NCBI GenBank assembly: GCA_022376515.1
Contig: WTXI01000010.1
Coordinates: 372,001 to 436,000 of the forward strand
Direction: 5' to 3'
Source: Lactifluus volemus
Lineage: Eukaryota; Basidiomycota; Agaricomycetes; Russulales; Russulaceae
Length of the DNA: 64,000 nt
Every line of letters starts with the position of its first letter. The first letter of the stretch is position 1. A model generated the notes under the pieces. That model made no database searches. It was given only the letters and a program-made list of their open reading frames with translations, and was not told the DNA's origin. Position numbers and translations under genes: made by a program. This document shows positions 51,833-64,000 of this stretch, piece by piece.

Positions 51833-52713
51833 TCAGCTGTTAGTCTTCTGATTCAGAGGTAATTTGTCTGTAGTGGTTGTATAACCTCGGCGATGATACA
51901 CAAGGGGCAACGTTCGAAGGTTATCGTCTACTGCGCCTTCAGCTCGGGGCACGGCCTCGACACGAATCACTTGGGCAATGAACAATTCCGACCAAACATC
52001 GCCTACATTAGCGCTATCGTGCTTTCCGTTCGTAGCCTTGTGCGTTAGCTTGTCCCCTAAGGTGGAGAGGTCATTCAATGCCCACGGAGCACCGACGACC
52101 CTACAGGATAACGCGCCAAGACAACCATGCAGCATGGGAAACCCGTCACGGGAGAGCGACCACTGGACACTAGGGTCCTCAAAGGGACGCGGATATAAAT
52201 CTGGCCGCGAGAAGAGGGTGGCGGCGTGTGTCTGGGGTGCAGCTAGAAGGTTGATTACCATGTGTGCGCTGCCGGGCTCGTCGGAAAAGGGGGATGGGGT
52301 GGTCGTTCTTGTGTTGGCGCTTTTGGCAGAGAGGTCTGTGAGGGTCGTGGCCATGCGAGACGGGACACGCAGGGAGAACGCGACGAGGTGATGTGGCGCC
52401 ATCGAGATGACGTGAATGAGGATAGCGTTGCGCCGTGGAAAGTCTGCTGAGTAGTCCGAGTGGATGAGTTGAGGGATGTCATTGTTGTGGAGGTCGATGT
52501 AGGGGATGGCATCAAAGACGTCACGACAGCGACGGGCTGCGCCGTCTCGCGAAGAAGCGCACGCATTCTTTGAGAAGAGAAAGGGAAGCTCTTCGTGGTC
52601 ATTGTTGTTGTGTTGTTGGCATTATGGTTGTTGGCCAAGTTGGAGCAAGATGACGAAGACCAACGCTTTGCTGTTATGGGTGCCAGTGCGCGGGCGAGCG
52701 CAGACCGCGACAT
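51833..52713 (-). CDS. Flavin-reductase-like FMN-binding split-barrel protein, probably mitochondrial
   Basis: A single exon of 293 residues once one missing base near 52410 is allowed. The N-terminus MSRSALARALAPITAKRWSS is Arg/Ser/Ala-rich and looks like a mitochondrial presequence. The domain begins RALLRETAQPVAVVTSLMP and continues FHGATLSSFTS into SMAPHHLVAFSLRVPSRMA, the FMN/NAD-binding core of the flavin reductase-like family, then the C-terminal barrel with WSLSRDGFPMLHGCLG. The short linker HNNDIPQLIHSDYSADF-type segment before FHGAT is poorly conserved. Substrate is unknown; related proteins reduce flavins or act as flavin-dependent oxygenase partners. The break sits at the boundary FTS/SMAPHH, and the second frame continues uninterrupted to the stop. 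Confidence 0.82.
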
Positions 52714-54508
52714 GAACAACGTCTGCGTGCCTTCTGAGGACGAGTAGCGCGTTATTGTGAGGATAACCTTTGGTCACTAGACCGAGACGAGTTGAGGATG
52801 CAGTGCAGACGCGCGTAATACGTCGGTATTGTTATTCTTTTCTTCCGAATTCCATTCTCGTCATACAGTGGAAGGCTAGCTTCCGTCCTCCTCCTGCCCA
52901 GCAACAAGGAAATTCACGTCACTTGCCTGTGCTGCAGTTCTCAAATTTTGAACATTCATTTCTAGGAGATCACAATGGGGATTTCTCATATGAGGAATCG
53001 ATTCCACGCGTGCAGTTGTGGTACGCGACCGATCCGCAGTCGTAGCGCTTAGCTCTTGCTGCCCTCTCCTAATAGCCCTCATTGGTGGGGTTTCCCGCTT
53101 TGCTACATCTATGTCGGCGTTCTCCTCGTATGCAGTATTAGCCAAACGAGCTGCCTGACACGCAAGGACTGTTCGACATCTCATTCTAGCGCGGCCACGA
53201 CTGAGCCATACCTCTATGTTATGGACATCAGATCATACGCAAAAATTGCTAAGTCACCCCACGGAAGACGAGGTGAAAGCTACCATCTTCATTACTGAAC
53301 TTCCATCTGTGATGACTTTGGGCCTTTTGTCGTTGCCTCACTGAGGCACCATTGGCTTGGTGACTTCAAGTGCCTTTGGCAAGAGAATGTTTGTAGCCCT
53401 CACATGTCAGGAGAGTGTTTATGTTGACTGAGATGTGAGTTTTGCTACTGACATTCTTCTCCAGCCTGACGGTGCCAAGGACTTGAAATAACCGCGCGGG
53501 GATACTAAAGCTGAACAAACTGCGAACGCTCATCGGTGTAGAGAGAAGCTTCCTGTACTTCGGATTTGTCACAGAAGTATCGATGATCACGGAGTAAAAG
53601 TAGGCTGGCACCGTGTCGTGAGAAATGTGATACTAGTACAGAGGGGAGATGCCTCCGTGCCATGTTACTTGCATTGAAAGCACCTACCAGTGCGTCCTCT
53701 CTTTCTCTTTGACTGATTCCTTACAGAATTAAACCTTAAGTGAAGTAGTAGATTTTGTGAATAATCTTTTTTTGGTATCGTACTACTGTCATGTGGGAAC
53801 TGTCGTGACTTGCGTGCGCGGAGGGTGGCGACCCCCGCTTGGCGCGCGTGCCAGTGGCTGAGTGATACGGCCACCAAAAAAAATTCTATGCGGTGCTGCA
53901 ATAAAGTAGCCGTATCCACTCTAACTCTTGATGCCAGAGGGGTGGCAGACCCAACAATCGAATGCGGTAATACCCCGCTCGCTCCTTGGCCAATGAGTAG
54001 CAGCAACATCCCGACATGCTCAAGCCTTAGTATTGCCACATCAGTACAAGTCCGGGATTTCAAAAAGTTGCATATCATTGATATCAGCGCTGTAGGGATG
54101 ATCGGGGCGAAACCTCATATTGAACTACATATTCGTACGTCCCTTTGTTATTGATCAAAAGACTCCTGAATGGCACGATGTATACCGGTGAAGCAGTGCC
54201 ATATGTACCGTACGTGGAAAAGTCCACAGTTAACTGCATACCTCGGCTTTGCCTGAATTGCGAACATATAGCAATATCTCCATTTGACCTGGTACAGCCC
54301 CACAGACCTGTGCAGTTTCCGAGTTTAGCCATGATCTGGTGAAAGGATGGACGGATGTGGACGTGTTGGTTGTGAGGCTGTGGCTCAGTATGACGTCACG
54401 TGATGGTAGTAAACGAAGTTAAGTTAACGAAACAACTTGGCATTGGCCCGCTGCGCTACTCATAACTTAACAGCACAGAGTTAGGCTTCACGGATCTACC
54501 TCCGAGTC
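52714..54508. other. 1.8 kb intergenic region with no supported gene
   Basis: Between the start of the flavin-reductase gene and the next plus-strand gene. Minus frames at 52876-53184, 53366-53611 and 53665-54078 lack recognisable domains and splice partners. T/A tracts occur near 53770 and 53880. A decayed element or a small orphan gene cannot be excluded. Confidence 0.45.
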
Positions 54509-56125
54509 ATGGCTTCCCCCTTCACTTTCAGTATGTCTGTTCCCGGGATTATTAACCCGTTCAGCCAGTCTCCGGACTTGCTAAGCAGCTCCAACGCGCT
54601 CGGCACCGCCGATACCGCCCGTCATGACCAAGTAAACCCACAAGAAAACCCATGGTCCTCAGGGCTCCGTCCGCATCCCTCTTCTCTCCCACCACCAATA
54701 CCGCTTTCCCGCAAGAGAGGTTGGCAGCCTTCTCACCCAGAGCCAAGTTCCCCAACCACTGTTACAACGTCTACCTCAGGATACCTCGATACCCGTCCCA
54801 ACTACTGCGATTCTACTATTACCTCGGAAGCAATGGAGGAGCACGAGAGAACTGCTGGTGGGTACTATCTGCATGGCAAATCGCGTATACACCGTCGTAT
54901 GAGTTGAATCAAAACGCGTCTCACCCGTGGAGTTGGACGTCATCTTAGCTAACCGGGCCTGCTGGCCTTGCTCTTATCAGCACGTGCCTGACCATGCTTT
55001 TTGCTCACACCCGCCATGTGTATGCGGTGTATTTTCTTCATCCTCCTATATAGTCTCGCACTTCTCTGGGTCTCCTTCTTACTTATGGTTGTTTCCTTTC
55101 ATTTTTGCTTAGATCTTCCCCCTGCAAAAAGGCGGCGCTCCCTGGCAGGCACTATTGTGTCTGGTGCTCTAATGCAGCTCTTATCGGCACAGCTGTTGGC
55201 CTCACCGTCTACCGATTGTACGTCGTCTATGTTCAATATATGCTCACGATAAGAATGCTGATACCAGTGCCAGATGGAGGGACCGGGGTAAGTTCTCCGA
55301 GTCACAACCTCCACCGTACGAAGAGGGTGGCTGGGTCCCTTCTCAAGTCGGTATTTTTTTCCCCGCTAATTATGACTATTGTCTGAAGGTGCCAATTCCT
55401 TATAGCCTGAGCGAGTTTCTCCTTCCGGCTCCACCGCTCATCGTAATAGAATACCTCGTACTACTCATAACAATAACCCCCGGGGTACTCCTCGCCACCG
55501 AAGAACTCGGACCCATGCGAAAGTACCCGTGAGTCCTCGGCCCAGCCGTCAGCATTCTCTCCATCGGCACACCAAATCCGAGGGTGAACAAGAGGACGAA
55601 GGTGACGGCCTTGACGATAAGGTGCAATTACAATTGCCTATTCTTGGCGTATCATTGACTATGGCGCATCAGATGGACTGGATGGGTGACCGCCTTACTC
55701 GGCTGATTGAAGATGGGAAAAAAGCGCTCGGGAAAGAAGTCGTCGTCATGTCAGAGGCAAAAGAGGACGAGGAGGACGATGGAAATGAGGACTGGGAAGA
55801 GGATGTTGATCCCAGCCTCTCAAATTGCCATGCGTCGGGATCAAGCACTCTCCGTCATAGGGGCAGACCTCAGGCCCCAGCCACTGCTTCATATAATCCA
55901 CCATTCCTTACGCCACCATCTTCTGCACGTTCGCAGTCCTCGTCTGCTCACTCATATTATTCCTCTCCTTCCCTCCCTATTCCTGGGTGTACCTCCCACA
56001 ATGACGCTGTTGACATGGCACGGTCATATTCCAGCTTTCACGAAGACGAATCCCAGTGGCAAAGTTCCGAACTCCGGGAGAGTATGGAACGTGCAAGAGC
56101 AGCATATCTTCAGAATCGGCCATAA
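54509..56125 (+). CDS. Uncharacterised basidiomycete-type membrane protein
   Basis: I do not recognise a named family. The N-terminus MASPFTFSMSVPGIINPFSQ is followed by a Pro-rich region, RKRGWQP and a GYLDT motif. After a long intron (about 54865-55114) comes DLPPAKRRRSLAGTIVSGAL, a bipartite basic patch directly before a single hydrophobic stretch LIGTAVGLTVYRLW, then PPPYEEGGWVPSQ. The C-terminal half is basic, then has DDKVQLQLPILGVSLTM, a predicted amphipathic helix MDWMGDRLTRLIEDGKKALG, EVVVMSEAKEDEEDDG, an acidic run, and a Ser/Tyr-rich tail ending in ARAAYLQNRP. KRRR before one membrane segment suggests an inner-nuclear-membrane or ER protein; this is inference. One base appears missing near 55175, between SGALMQ and ALIGTAV. 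Exons between 55245 and 55425 are approximate. Confidence 0.6.
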
Positions 56126-56378
56126 GAAGACTTTTGACTTGGGGACATGTATGATGGATAAGTGGATCAAGGTCTGGACCAGTCAGCGTAGCTATTAGCC
56201 CATGTGTTTATTATACCAACATTTGTTATTGCTTAGTATCTCTTTTTTCTATTGAAGACGGGTTTTGTCGGTCCGTTACTCGCCACCAGCGCTACTAGTA
56301 GGCTGTATACCCTCTTCCCATCGCATCACACTCGGCCTCAATTCGGTTCAGGGCCTCTCACCTTCCGAGTGCCCGGCT

Positions 56379-59300
56379 ATGAGCACGATATCTACACAAC
56401 TCAGGAATTTTAAGGAGCCTGATCGGGATGAACAGTCTCTCCTCTTCTTCGCGATCCCGCCAACTCATGCCAAAGTCAAAGGTACTGGCGTGACTGAAAG
56501 CAACCTCGAAGATGGTCAGCAAAAGATGGAAATTAACGCCATGTTAAGCCTTGTCTCTGATAGCCCAGAAGACCCATATGTACGTACCCCACAACCCCAC
56601 CTGTATCTCGCGTGCCCTGTTAAACGACAAGTCTAGGCTGGAAAGCTACACCTCTTCCCACCATATCTCGCGTTTGCTAGCCTAGACAAGAAGTCTGTCC
56701 GCTTCACTATTCCACTATGTACCGTGCGGAGAGTCGAGAGACCGAACACCCGCGCTGGTGTCTATGCGCTCACCCTCACACTGTGGCATGGCATGAAGAT
56801 GGTACGTCCTCCTCCGAATCCCATCATCACCTTTCCCCGTGACCATCAGCGCTTTTTAAAGTCTGTGCAATTGACCTCTCTCCGCCCCACTGCGGATCAG
56901 TTCTGCGCACTCCTCAGCATGGCGCTCAAGGCGGATCTTCAAGCGGGAAAGATGAAGACGGTGAAGCCCTTCTCCAAGACGTGTTACTCTGAAAACTTGG
57001 TCGTGGACTCTTCTCCCGTGGCGGACAAAGAGCGAGAGGATGGGAGCTTGATTGACGGTGGCGACAAAGCCGGTCAGGGCGACGCACCCGCGTTTCACGG
57101 CGGATTAGGCCTCAAGTTCAAGTTTCCGGGAGATCCCAGGAAGTACGTGGCCCCGCCTACTCGTGGGCATCAGACTTACACTCTTGGAGGCTTCGCGAGG
57201 CGTCAAAGACCAAGTTGTGGACAGGCTATTTCAAAGGTAGGGACTTTTCCATTGTCTTCGATTTTTTTACTTGTGCCCTGAACTCGCCGTAGCTCACGGT
57301 CGCCACCTTACTCTCATCCGCTATCCTCAGGCGACGCGCTTCGTCCAGGTCGGTCTCCCGAATCGCTTGCGTGGCGAGATGTGGGAGACCCTTTCAGGCT
57401 CCATCTACCTCCGCTTCACAAACCCGGGGCGGTATGAACAGATACTCGAGGAAAACAAGGGTCGTACCAACACTAGTACCGAGGACATTGAGAAGGACCT
57501 TCATCGGAGCTTGCCGGAATACGCTGCATACCAGTCTGAGGAAGGGATTGGTGCACTCCGGAGAGTTCTGCAGGCGTACTCGTTCAAAAATCCAGAGACG
57601 GGATACTGCCAGGTGAGCCGCTGCGCCTTCTACGTATTCCTGGCCCATAACTCTGTGTTAGGCGATGAACATATTAGCAGCTGCTATTCTCATGTAGGAT
57701 CTATTCCTATTGTCTTGCCTATTGACTGACGCGATCCCAGCTATATGTCGGAGGAGCAGGCATTCTGGCTATTGGAAGTCGTCTGCGATCGCCTATTGCC
57801 TGGGTATTATAGGTATGGTGGTCGCAGGCTGAATTATTTCTTCCTCGTTCAATGATAGCTGGTAGTACCTCCATGCATGGCACTCTTCTAGACCAACGGG
57901 TGTTCGAGTCCCTCGTGGCACGGTGTTTGCCTATTATACATGACCATTTCCAAGAAGTGGACGTACAACTATCTGTGGCGTCACTACCTTGGTTCTTAAG
58001 CTTGTACGTATCCTTGACGCACTTTTTATTCTAGAGGGAAATGCTGACGTTTCCCGGGTAGATACATTAATAGCATGCCCATGGTTTTCGCCTTCCGAAT
58101 AGTGGACTGTTTCTTCTGTATGGGGCCGAAAGTCCTGTTTCAGGTTGGGTACGTGCTATTGATCCTCAACATATCACTATCCTGATTTGGGTTTCTACAG
58201 ACTTGGTTCGTATACCTCACCTACTTGGTTTTGATTACTCAAGTGATTTTTTACAGCTATCCTGAAAATCAATGGCGAAAAACTGTTGCAGATACAGGAT
58301 GATGGGCAATTCATCCAGTAAGTCTCCCTTAGAAGCAGATGCAGGTTATTTGGGACTAATTGCTACCTCAAGGCTTATGAGAGCGTACTTCAATTCACTT
58401 GATGACTCTGCGAATCCCAACTCATCAGACCCTCGTGCCCGGGCTATCACAAAGTTCCAAGAACTCTTACTCATCTCCTTCCGTGAATTTGGAATCATCA
58501 CGGAAGAGACCATCTTGTCTGAGCGCCGACGCTTCCGCAACGAGGTCATCTCTAGTCTCGAGGCATTCTCGAAACGTTCAGCTATCCGCAATCTCAAGTC
58601 ACTCGAGAGATTTAATAAAGAACAGGTTGGGTTCATCTATGATGCGCTTTTTAAGGCGGTGTGTGTCGAGCCACCGCCCCCGAACCCTGTTCCGTCGCAG
58701 GCTACACTAGTGACCACGAAAGACTTTGCCGAGGAACGACCTGAAACGAGGGTCGGGCTCAATACGTTCAGGGTGTTCTTGAGCGAGATCGCTACCTGGG
58801 CTCGAGACGAGAAAATTGTTATGAACGGCTTTCAGGTGCACCTTGCTGGCTCCGCGACTGAACGTATTCTTGAGCTGACCTGCCTATAGCAACGGGTCGA
58901 CCGCGAAGTCGCGGATCATGAGTTCATGGACCGTCTCTTTTTCTTTTGGGACTACTCATGTCGAGGTGCATTGTCCTTACAGGTGAGAGACATTTCGAAA
59001 GGCCCACATTTGACATTCACACTGGTGGTATGCAGGACCTTGTTACTGGCCTTGACGGTATCGTCTTTGGTGATCTCATGGACAATATCGAGTGGTTTTT
59101 TAACCTGCATGACAAAAACAAGGACGGCTTCCTAACCAAGGACGAGGTGTTGACAGTATCTGAGTCACTCCTGGTATGTTGAGGTTGTATAGAGTAGCGC
59201 AAAATCCCTGATCTCAATCTGTCCAGTTCATATTCCGGTTCGAAATCGGCGATGTGTATCCTGGGTGCTGTCAGCCGTTTCATGTCCAATGCGTTCGAGT

Positions 59301-60245
59301 ATGGTGACGCCCTCTTACTTCAACCCGAAGGAGAGGACGGAGAGAACAGTCCGCTTCAAAGAGAAACTAACCAGCCGTATCTCAGCCTTGCTACGTTCCG
59401 CATGGTTCTTCTTGCTGACGAGGTCCTCGAATCCTTTTTCGAGACGGATCTCTCAGCCTCTTTTCGTCTCGAGCCTGTCCCGCTCATGGAGCTTCCGTCA
59501 GCGAATAATGGCTTCCTCGGCGGCTTGTGGTCGAACATCGCGACGGATAATAACGTGAAGCTATTCCACAAGCTCAGCGACGAAGTCGGAAAAACGATCG
59601 GCCGACACCAAGTTATTCACCGTCCGTCCATCGGACGGTACACGACCATCGAGGACACGCGTCCACGAGAATCACTGCTCACATCCCCGATGCGTCATTC
59701 CACGTCCAAATCGAGTCTCAGATCGAACAGCACGACCGCCGAGAACACGTCCCGTCTGGCTGCGGAGACCAAGTCTCAGTCATCCCAGTCGTCTGGCTCT
59801 TCATCTGTCACTGCCGTCGCCTCGACAGCAACCGCAGCAACGACTTTGCTGCCGGACGCGGAAAAGTCTCCCATATACCCGACTTCGCCAGCAGGGTTTG
59901 ACCCGCTTGCGCAAGCGACGAACGCGGCGAACGCGCTGATGGAAAGGACGCCGTTTGCGATCGATGATGCAGGCGACGATGATGATGACGAAGACGACGA
60001 GGGAGAGTCTGGGCAGGACGACGTTCTCGATGAGGTGCGTTTGTTGCATGTCTGGGGCTTCGCTCCCCTGAAAAAAATGTTTGCAGGTGGATGCCTTCCT
60101 GGAGGAGAATGACGACACGGGCGTTACGGACGCGGACAGGGAAGTCGCGAAAGGTGAATGAATCGTGCATTATCTCATAAATGTTACTTTGTTCACCCCC
60201 CTTGGAACGCCATTTTTAGAACTACGCACGGCGACGCCACTGTGA
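56379..60245 (+). CDS. GYP2: GRAM-TBC-EF-hand Rab GTPase-activating protein (TBC1D8/9, yeast Gyp2 type)
   Basis: Order of domains: GRAM (AGKLHLFPPYLAFASLDKK, RRVERPNTRAGVYALTL); TBC (VGLPNRLRGEMWETLSGS, the dual-finger Arg in this segment, then LQAYSFKNPETGYCQAMNIL, with YCQ glutamine finger); C-lobe MSEEQAFWLLEVVCDRLLPG and NSMPMVFAFRIVDCFF; EF-hand-like HDKNKDGFLTKDEVL; acidic Ser-rich tail ending ELRTATPL. It inactivates Rab GTPases at Golgi/endosome membranes; the exact Rab is unknown. About 15 introns, including a 5-base exon at 58201-58205. One extra base near 59260 (GDVY to LGAVSRFM) breaks the frame. The 5' end is unsure: I start at ATG 56379, but the frame is open upstream to about 56265 and a further exon is possible. 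Confidence 0.9.
58201..58205 (+). other. 5-base microexon in the RabGAP gene
   Basis: ACTTG sits between introns ending in CTACAG and beginning with GTTCGT. Including it joins VLFQVG to LAILKINGEKLLQ in phase, matching the TBC C-lobe; skipping it breaks the frame. Flanking introns are about 51 and 50 bases. Confidence 0.65.
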
Positions 60246-60510
60246 GACAAAGTTAGTCCCGGGACCTTTTATATTCCTTCAGCGGTGCATATATTTAGAA
60301 CCGAGCTTGTGTTCCAACGTGTCGTCCTCATCGTGTTTTCTTTGTTTTTTCTTTTCTTTCGTGCACTTTCGGCATTCATTATCCCTGTACTATTACCATT
60401 TCACAAGCAACTAGGATTAATTCGAGAATTCAACGTTGGACGTTGCGCGTGACAATGATGATATTGATTGATACAGAGCATATGCAAACATTAAAAATAA
60501 TACAACAAAT

Positions 60511-62056
<1,546 letters not shown>

Positions 62057-62136
62057 TTTGGTTTCTGCTAAACGTGCGCGCGCGCTCCTTTGCACAACAC
62101 GTGCTGATTACTTACAAGTACTCTTTACCCCCATCC

Positions 62137-63076
62137 ATGATGTCGCGGCGAATATCGGTCACAGCTTCAACGCGCAGTCATTTTTTTGACTTGATCATGG
62201 GAAGCAGAACGTTCTCTTCTCGACGCGTCCAAGACGTCTTTTCTTCTCCAAACACCGCCGAATTTGTTGCCGCGGCGGGTTCTGCGTCGTCGATTCCGCG
62301 CTCAATGGGACTTCCAGAGGTAGCGTAGTGATATACATTTCAGCATTCGCCTTACTCAATGTACATTATTGAAGGTTGTTGTAACAGGTGTAGTCAATAC
62401 GCCGTCGCCGGGTCAGACTAAGTAGTAACTCCCGGTAGGACGGGCCAATGTTGGCAAGTCTACGCTGCTGAATGCAGTAACGAAGCGGAGGAGACTAGTT
62501 GCTTCCAGTAAGAAGCCTGTACGTTTCCCGTTCTCTGCCACACGGGCCGACTTTTTGATTCCATCCTGCTAGGGTCGTACCAAAACTTTGAATTTCTTCC
62601 GTTAAGTCGCCAACTCATCTTGGTTGATGCTCCCGGTTACGGTCATCGCGGCCGTCCAGAATGGGGTCAACTTTTTGATCATTATCTTAATACTCGGCGA
62701 GAGTGAGTGAGAGTCATTCCTGTCCTGGGGTAAGGGTCATTTATTTAACTATTCTAGGCTATCTCGAGTCTACATTCTAATCAATGCAAAACATGGCATC
62801 AATCAAGCGGACAAACTCATGTTGCAAGATTTGGATCAGAGGATTCAATCTGGCCTTTTCAGGTGGACACTCCAAGCGATCATTACAAAAGCGGATCTTG
62901 TCCCGTTGGAAACACTTGACACGGCCATATCGAGCATCAAACAGTCCATTTTTGATAATGCTCCCACTTGTCTACCTCCTATCATCACTTCATCGGTCAA
63001 GTCTACCGGGCTTGGTATCGATGACGTGAGAAGATCTATAGTCGAAGCTTGCGGCTTGGCGCGTTCAATCCGTTAG
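62137..63076 (+). CDS. MRX8: EngB/YihA-type mitochondrial ribosome-associated GTPase
   Basis: N-terminus MMSRRISVTASTRSHFF is Arg/Ser-rich, a mitochondrial presequence. The G1 loop VVVTGRANVGKSTLLNAV is split: exon 62137-62319, a 13-base exon 62375-62387 (VVVTG), then 62439 onward. Next come GRTKTLNFF (G2), LVDAPGYGH (G3) and ITKADL (G4), with TSSVKSTG as G5. The end is EACGLARSIR. EngB GTPases help assemble the large ribosomal subunit; the yeast mitochondrial member is Mrx8. One base is missing near 62603: NFFR stops at TAA in the uncorrected frame, while the next frame gives LSRQLILVDAPG without a gap. Convergent with the pirin gene, 81 bases apart. Confidence 0.92.
62375..62387 (+). other. 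13-base microexon encoding part of the EngB G1 loop
   Basis: GTTGTTGTAACAG between introns of 55 and 51 bases. It supplies VVVT plus the first base of the Gly codon, so that the next exon continues GRANVGKST. Omitting it removes beta-strand 1 of the G domain. Confidence 0.7.
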
Positions 63077-63157
63077 GTACCTTACGTGATTCTGGCTTTC
63101 ACTATACAGTAACTTACACATAGTCCTACACCTGCGTAATCATAGAACAAAGAAGCC

Positions 63158-64000
63158 TCATTCAAGTCCAACATCGAAGAGCAAAACCTCTGCAACAGAA
63201 CTGCCCAAGTTGGTCATCCGTAGTTCCTCTCTCGGTGCCGCGTGAACAAATACGCCGTCCCCTTCTCTCATCTCGACTGACTGGTTCCCAATTTCCACTC
63301 GTACGTGGGCACCCAGGGCTACACCCTGATTGAACCCCGATGATTGCACGACTTGTATGTATGCCTTGCGCTCTCCTTCCAACCGAGGCATCTCCCGGGA
63401 GATTATCCGGTTGGGTGACAAGACTGTGGCGTAGAATGCCACGTCGGACTGAACGGGCGCTGGTCCGTCTCCATCTCGATCTGTCGACACCCCATCTGAC
63501 CCCACGGGAGCGACGAGAAGCGCCCACTTGTCCTGCTTCTCTTCTTCTGTGAAGTGCCTGCGAACCTGTCATTTCTACACGATTCTAGTCGGCTTATGGC
63601 ACGTATACTTACCGTGTAAAGTATGCCGGCTGGAGGGAAGCCTTCCAGGGGAATGCCCAGATCTGTATCAAATGGTTATCCTCATCCCCATTGCAGACCT
63701 CGCTGTGACGAATCCCGGTCCCGGCGGAGGTGAGCTGAACATCTCCTCGTTTCAAGATTTCCACGTTACCCATGTTGTCCTGGCTGCCAGAGAAAAATTC
63801 GTCAGTCAACTCGGCGGAGTATGTCCATTAAGACCGACTCACTGTTTGAGCTCTCCCCGAACGATGTAAGAGAAGATCTCCATTTCCCGATGCGAGTGAA
63901 ATCCAAAGCCATTCTCAGCTTTGATACGGTCTTCGTTGATGATTCGCAGCCTTCCGAAAGATTCGAGACCATCGGCAAGATATTCCCTGTACGCCCGAAT
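63158..64000 (-). CDS. Pirin family bicupin protein, 5' end outside window
   Basis: Three exons are visible; the N-terminal exon runs past the right edge. Metal-site segments are HSHREMEIFSYIVRGELK, then after an intron HQDNMGNVEILKRGDVQLTS and AGTGIRHSEVC, typical pirin cupin His/Glu ligands. Next are LIQIWAFPWKASLQPAYFTR, HFTEEEKQDKWALLVAP, and a second cupin ending EVLLFDVGLE. Pirins are iron-binding nuclear or cytoplasmic proteins; several are quercetin dioxygenases and others modulate transcription. The substrate here is unknown. Splice phases agree across all three exons and no frame break was seen. Confidence 0.9.

Noticed and set aside
53366..54078. Minus-strand frames considered as a decayed transposon
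   Set aside because: No transposase, reverse transcriptase or integrase motif and no terminal repeats were found.

Overview
This window is nuclear DNA from a filamentous fungus of the Basidiomycota, most likely an Agaricomycete. The protein-coding genes are broken by many short GT-AG introns (mostly about 50-75 bases), intergenic gaps are small, and the splice phases of nearly every gene close exactly when introns of that size are removed. I cannot fix the genus from sequence alone. No rRNA, tRNA, CRISPR array or intact mobile element was recognised.

Layout, left to right: a gene-poor left end; a Ser-rich C2H2 zinc-finger gene (-); the MKT1 post-transcriptional regulator (-); epsilon-COP (-) divergent from the checkpoint-clamp gene RAD9 (+); a 3.1 kb gene-poor stretch; a PAK/STE20-type kinase (+) convergent with a very large TEL1/ATM gene (-, about 9.7 kb); acetyl-CoA carboxylase ACC1 (+); ORC1 (+); an SDS3-like Sin3/Rpd3 subunit (+); an HDDC2-type 5'-nucleotidase (+); the bifunctional purine enzyme ATIC (-); a short-chain dehydrogenase (-) divergent from mitochondrial monothiol glutaredoxin GRX5 (+); ZIM17/HEP1 (-) divergent from DNA polymerase alpha POL1 (+); a flavin-reductase-like protein (-); a gene-poor stretch; an uncharacterised membrane protein (+); a GRAM-TBC-EF-hand RabGAP (+); WDR5/SWD3 (-) divergent from an EngB-type mitochondrial GTPase (+); and a pirin (-) running off the right edge.

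Most genes are housekeeping genes and do not form a biosynthetic cluster. Four replication or checkpoint genes (RAD9, TEL1, ORC1, POL1) and two chromatin genes (SDS3-like, SWD3) are scattered among genes of lipid and purine synthesis and mitochondrial Fe-S/Hsp70 function. ORC1 and POL1 each have an ACGCGT (MCB-type) box just upstream, which fits shared G1/S control.

The strongest unexpected signal is technical as much as biological. Many conserved, essential genes (ACC1, TEL1, the PAK kinase, POL1, HDDC2, the RabGAP, the EngB GTPase, the flavin-reductase protein) are interrupted by single-base frame breaks, nearly all missing one base, often in short homopolymers, while protein similarity continues unbroken on either side. 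I read this as uncorrected sequencing indels, not pseudogenisation. Coordinates below span such breaks. Apparent breaks that are really introns were checked and are listed as rejected.
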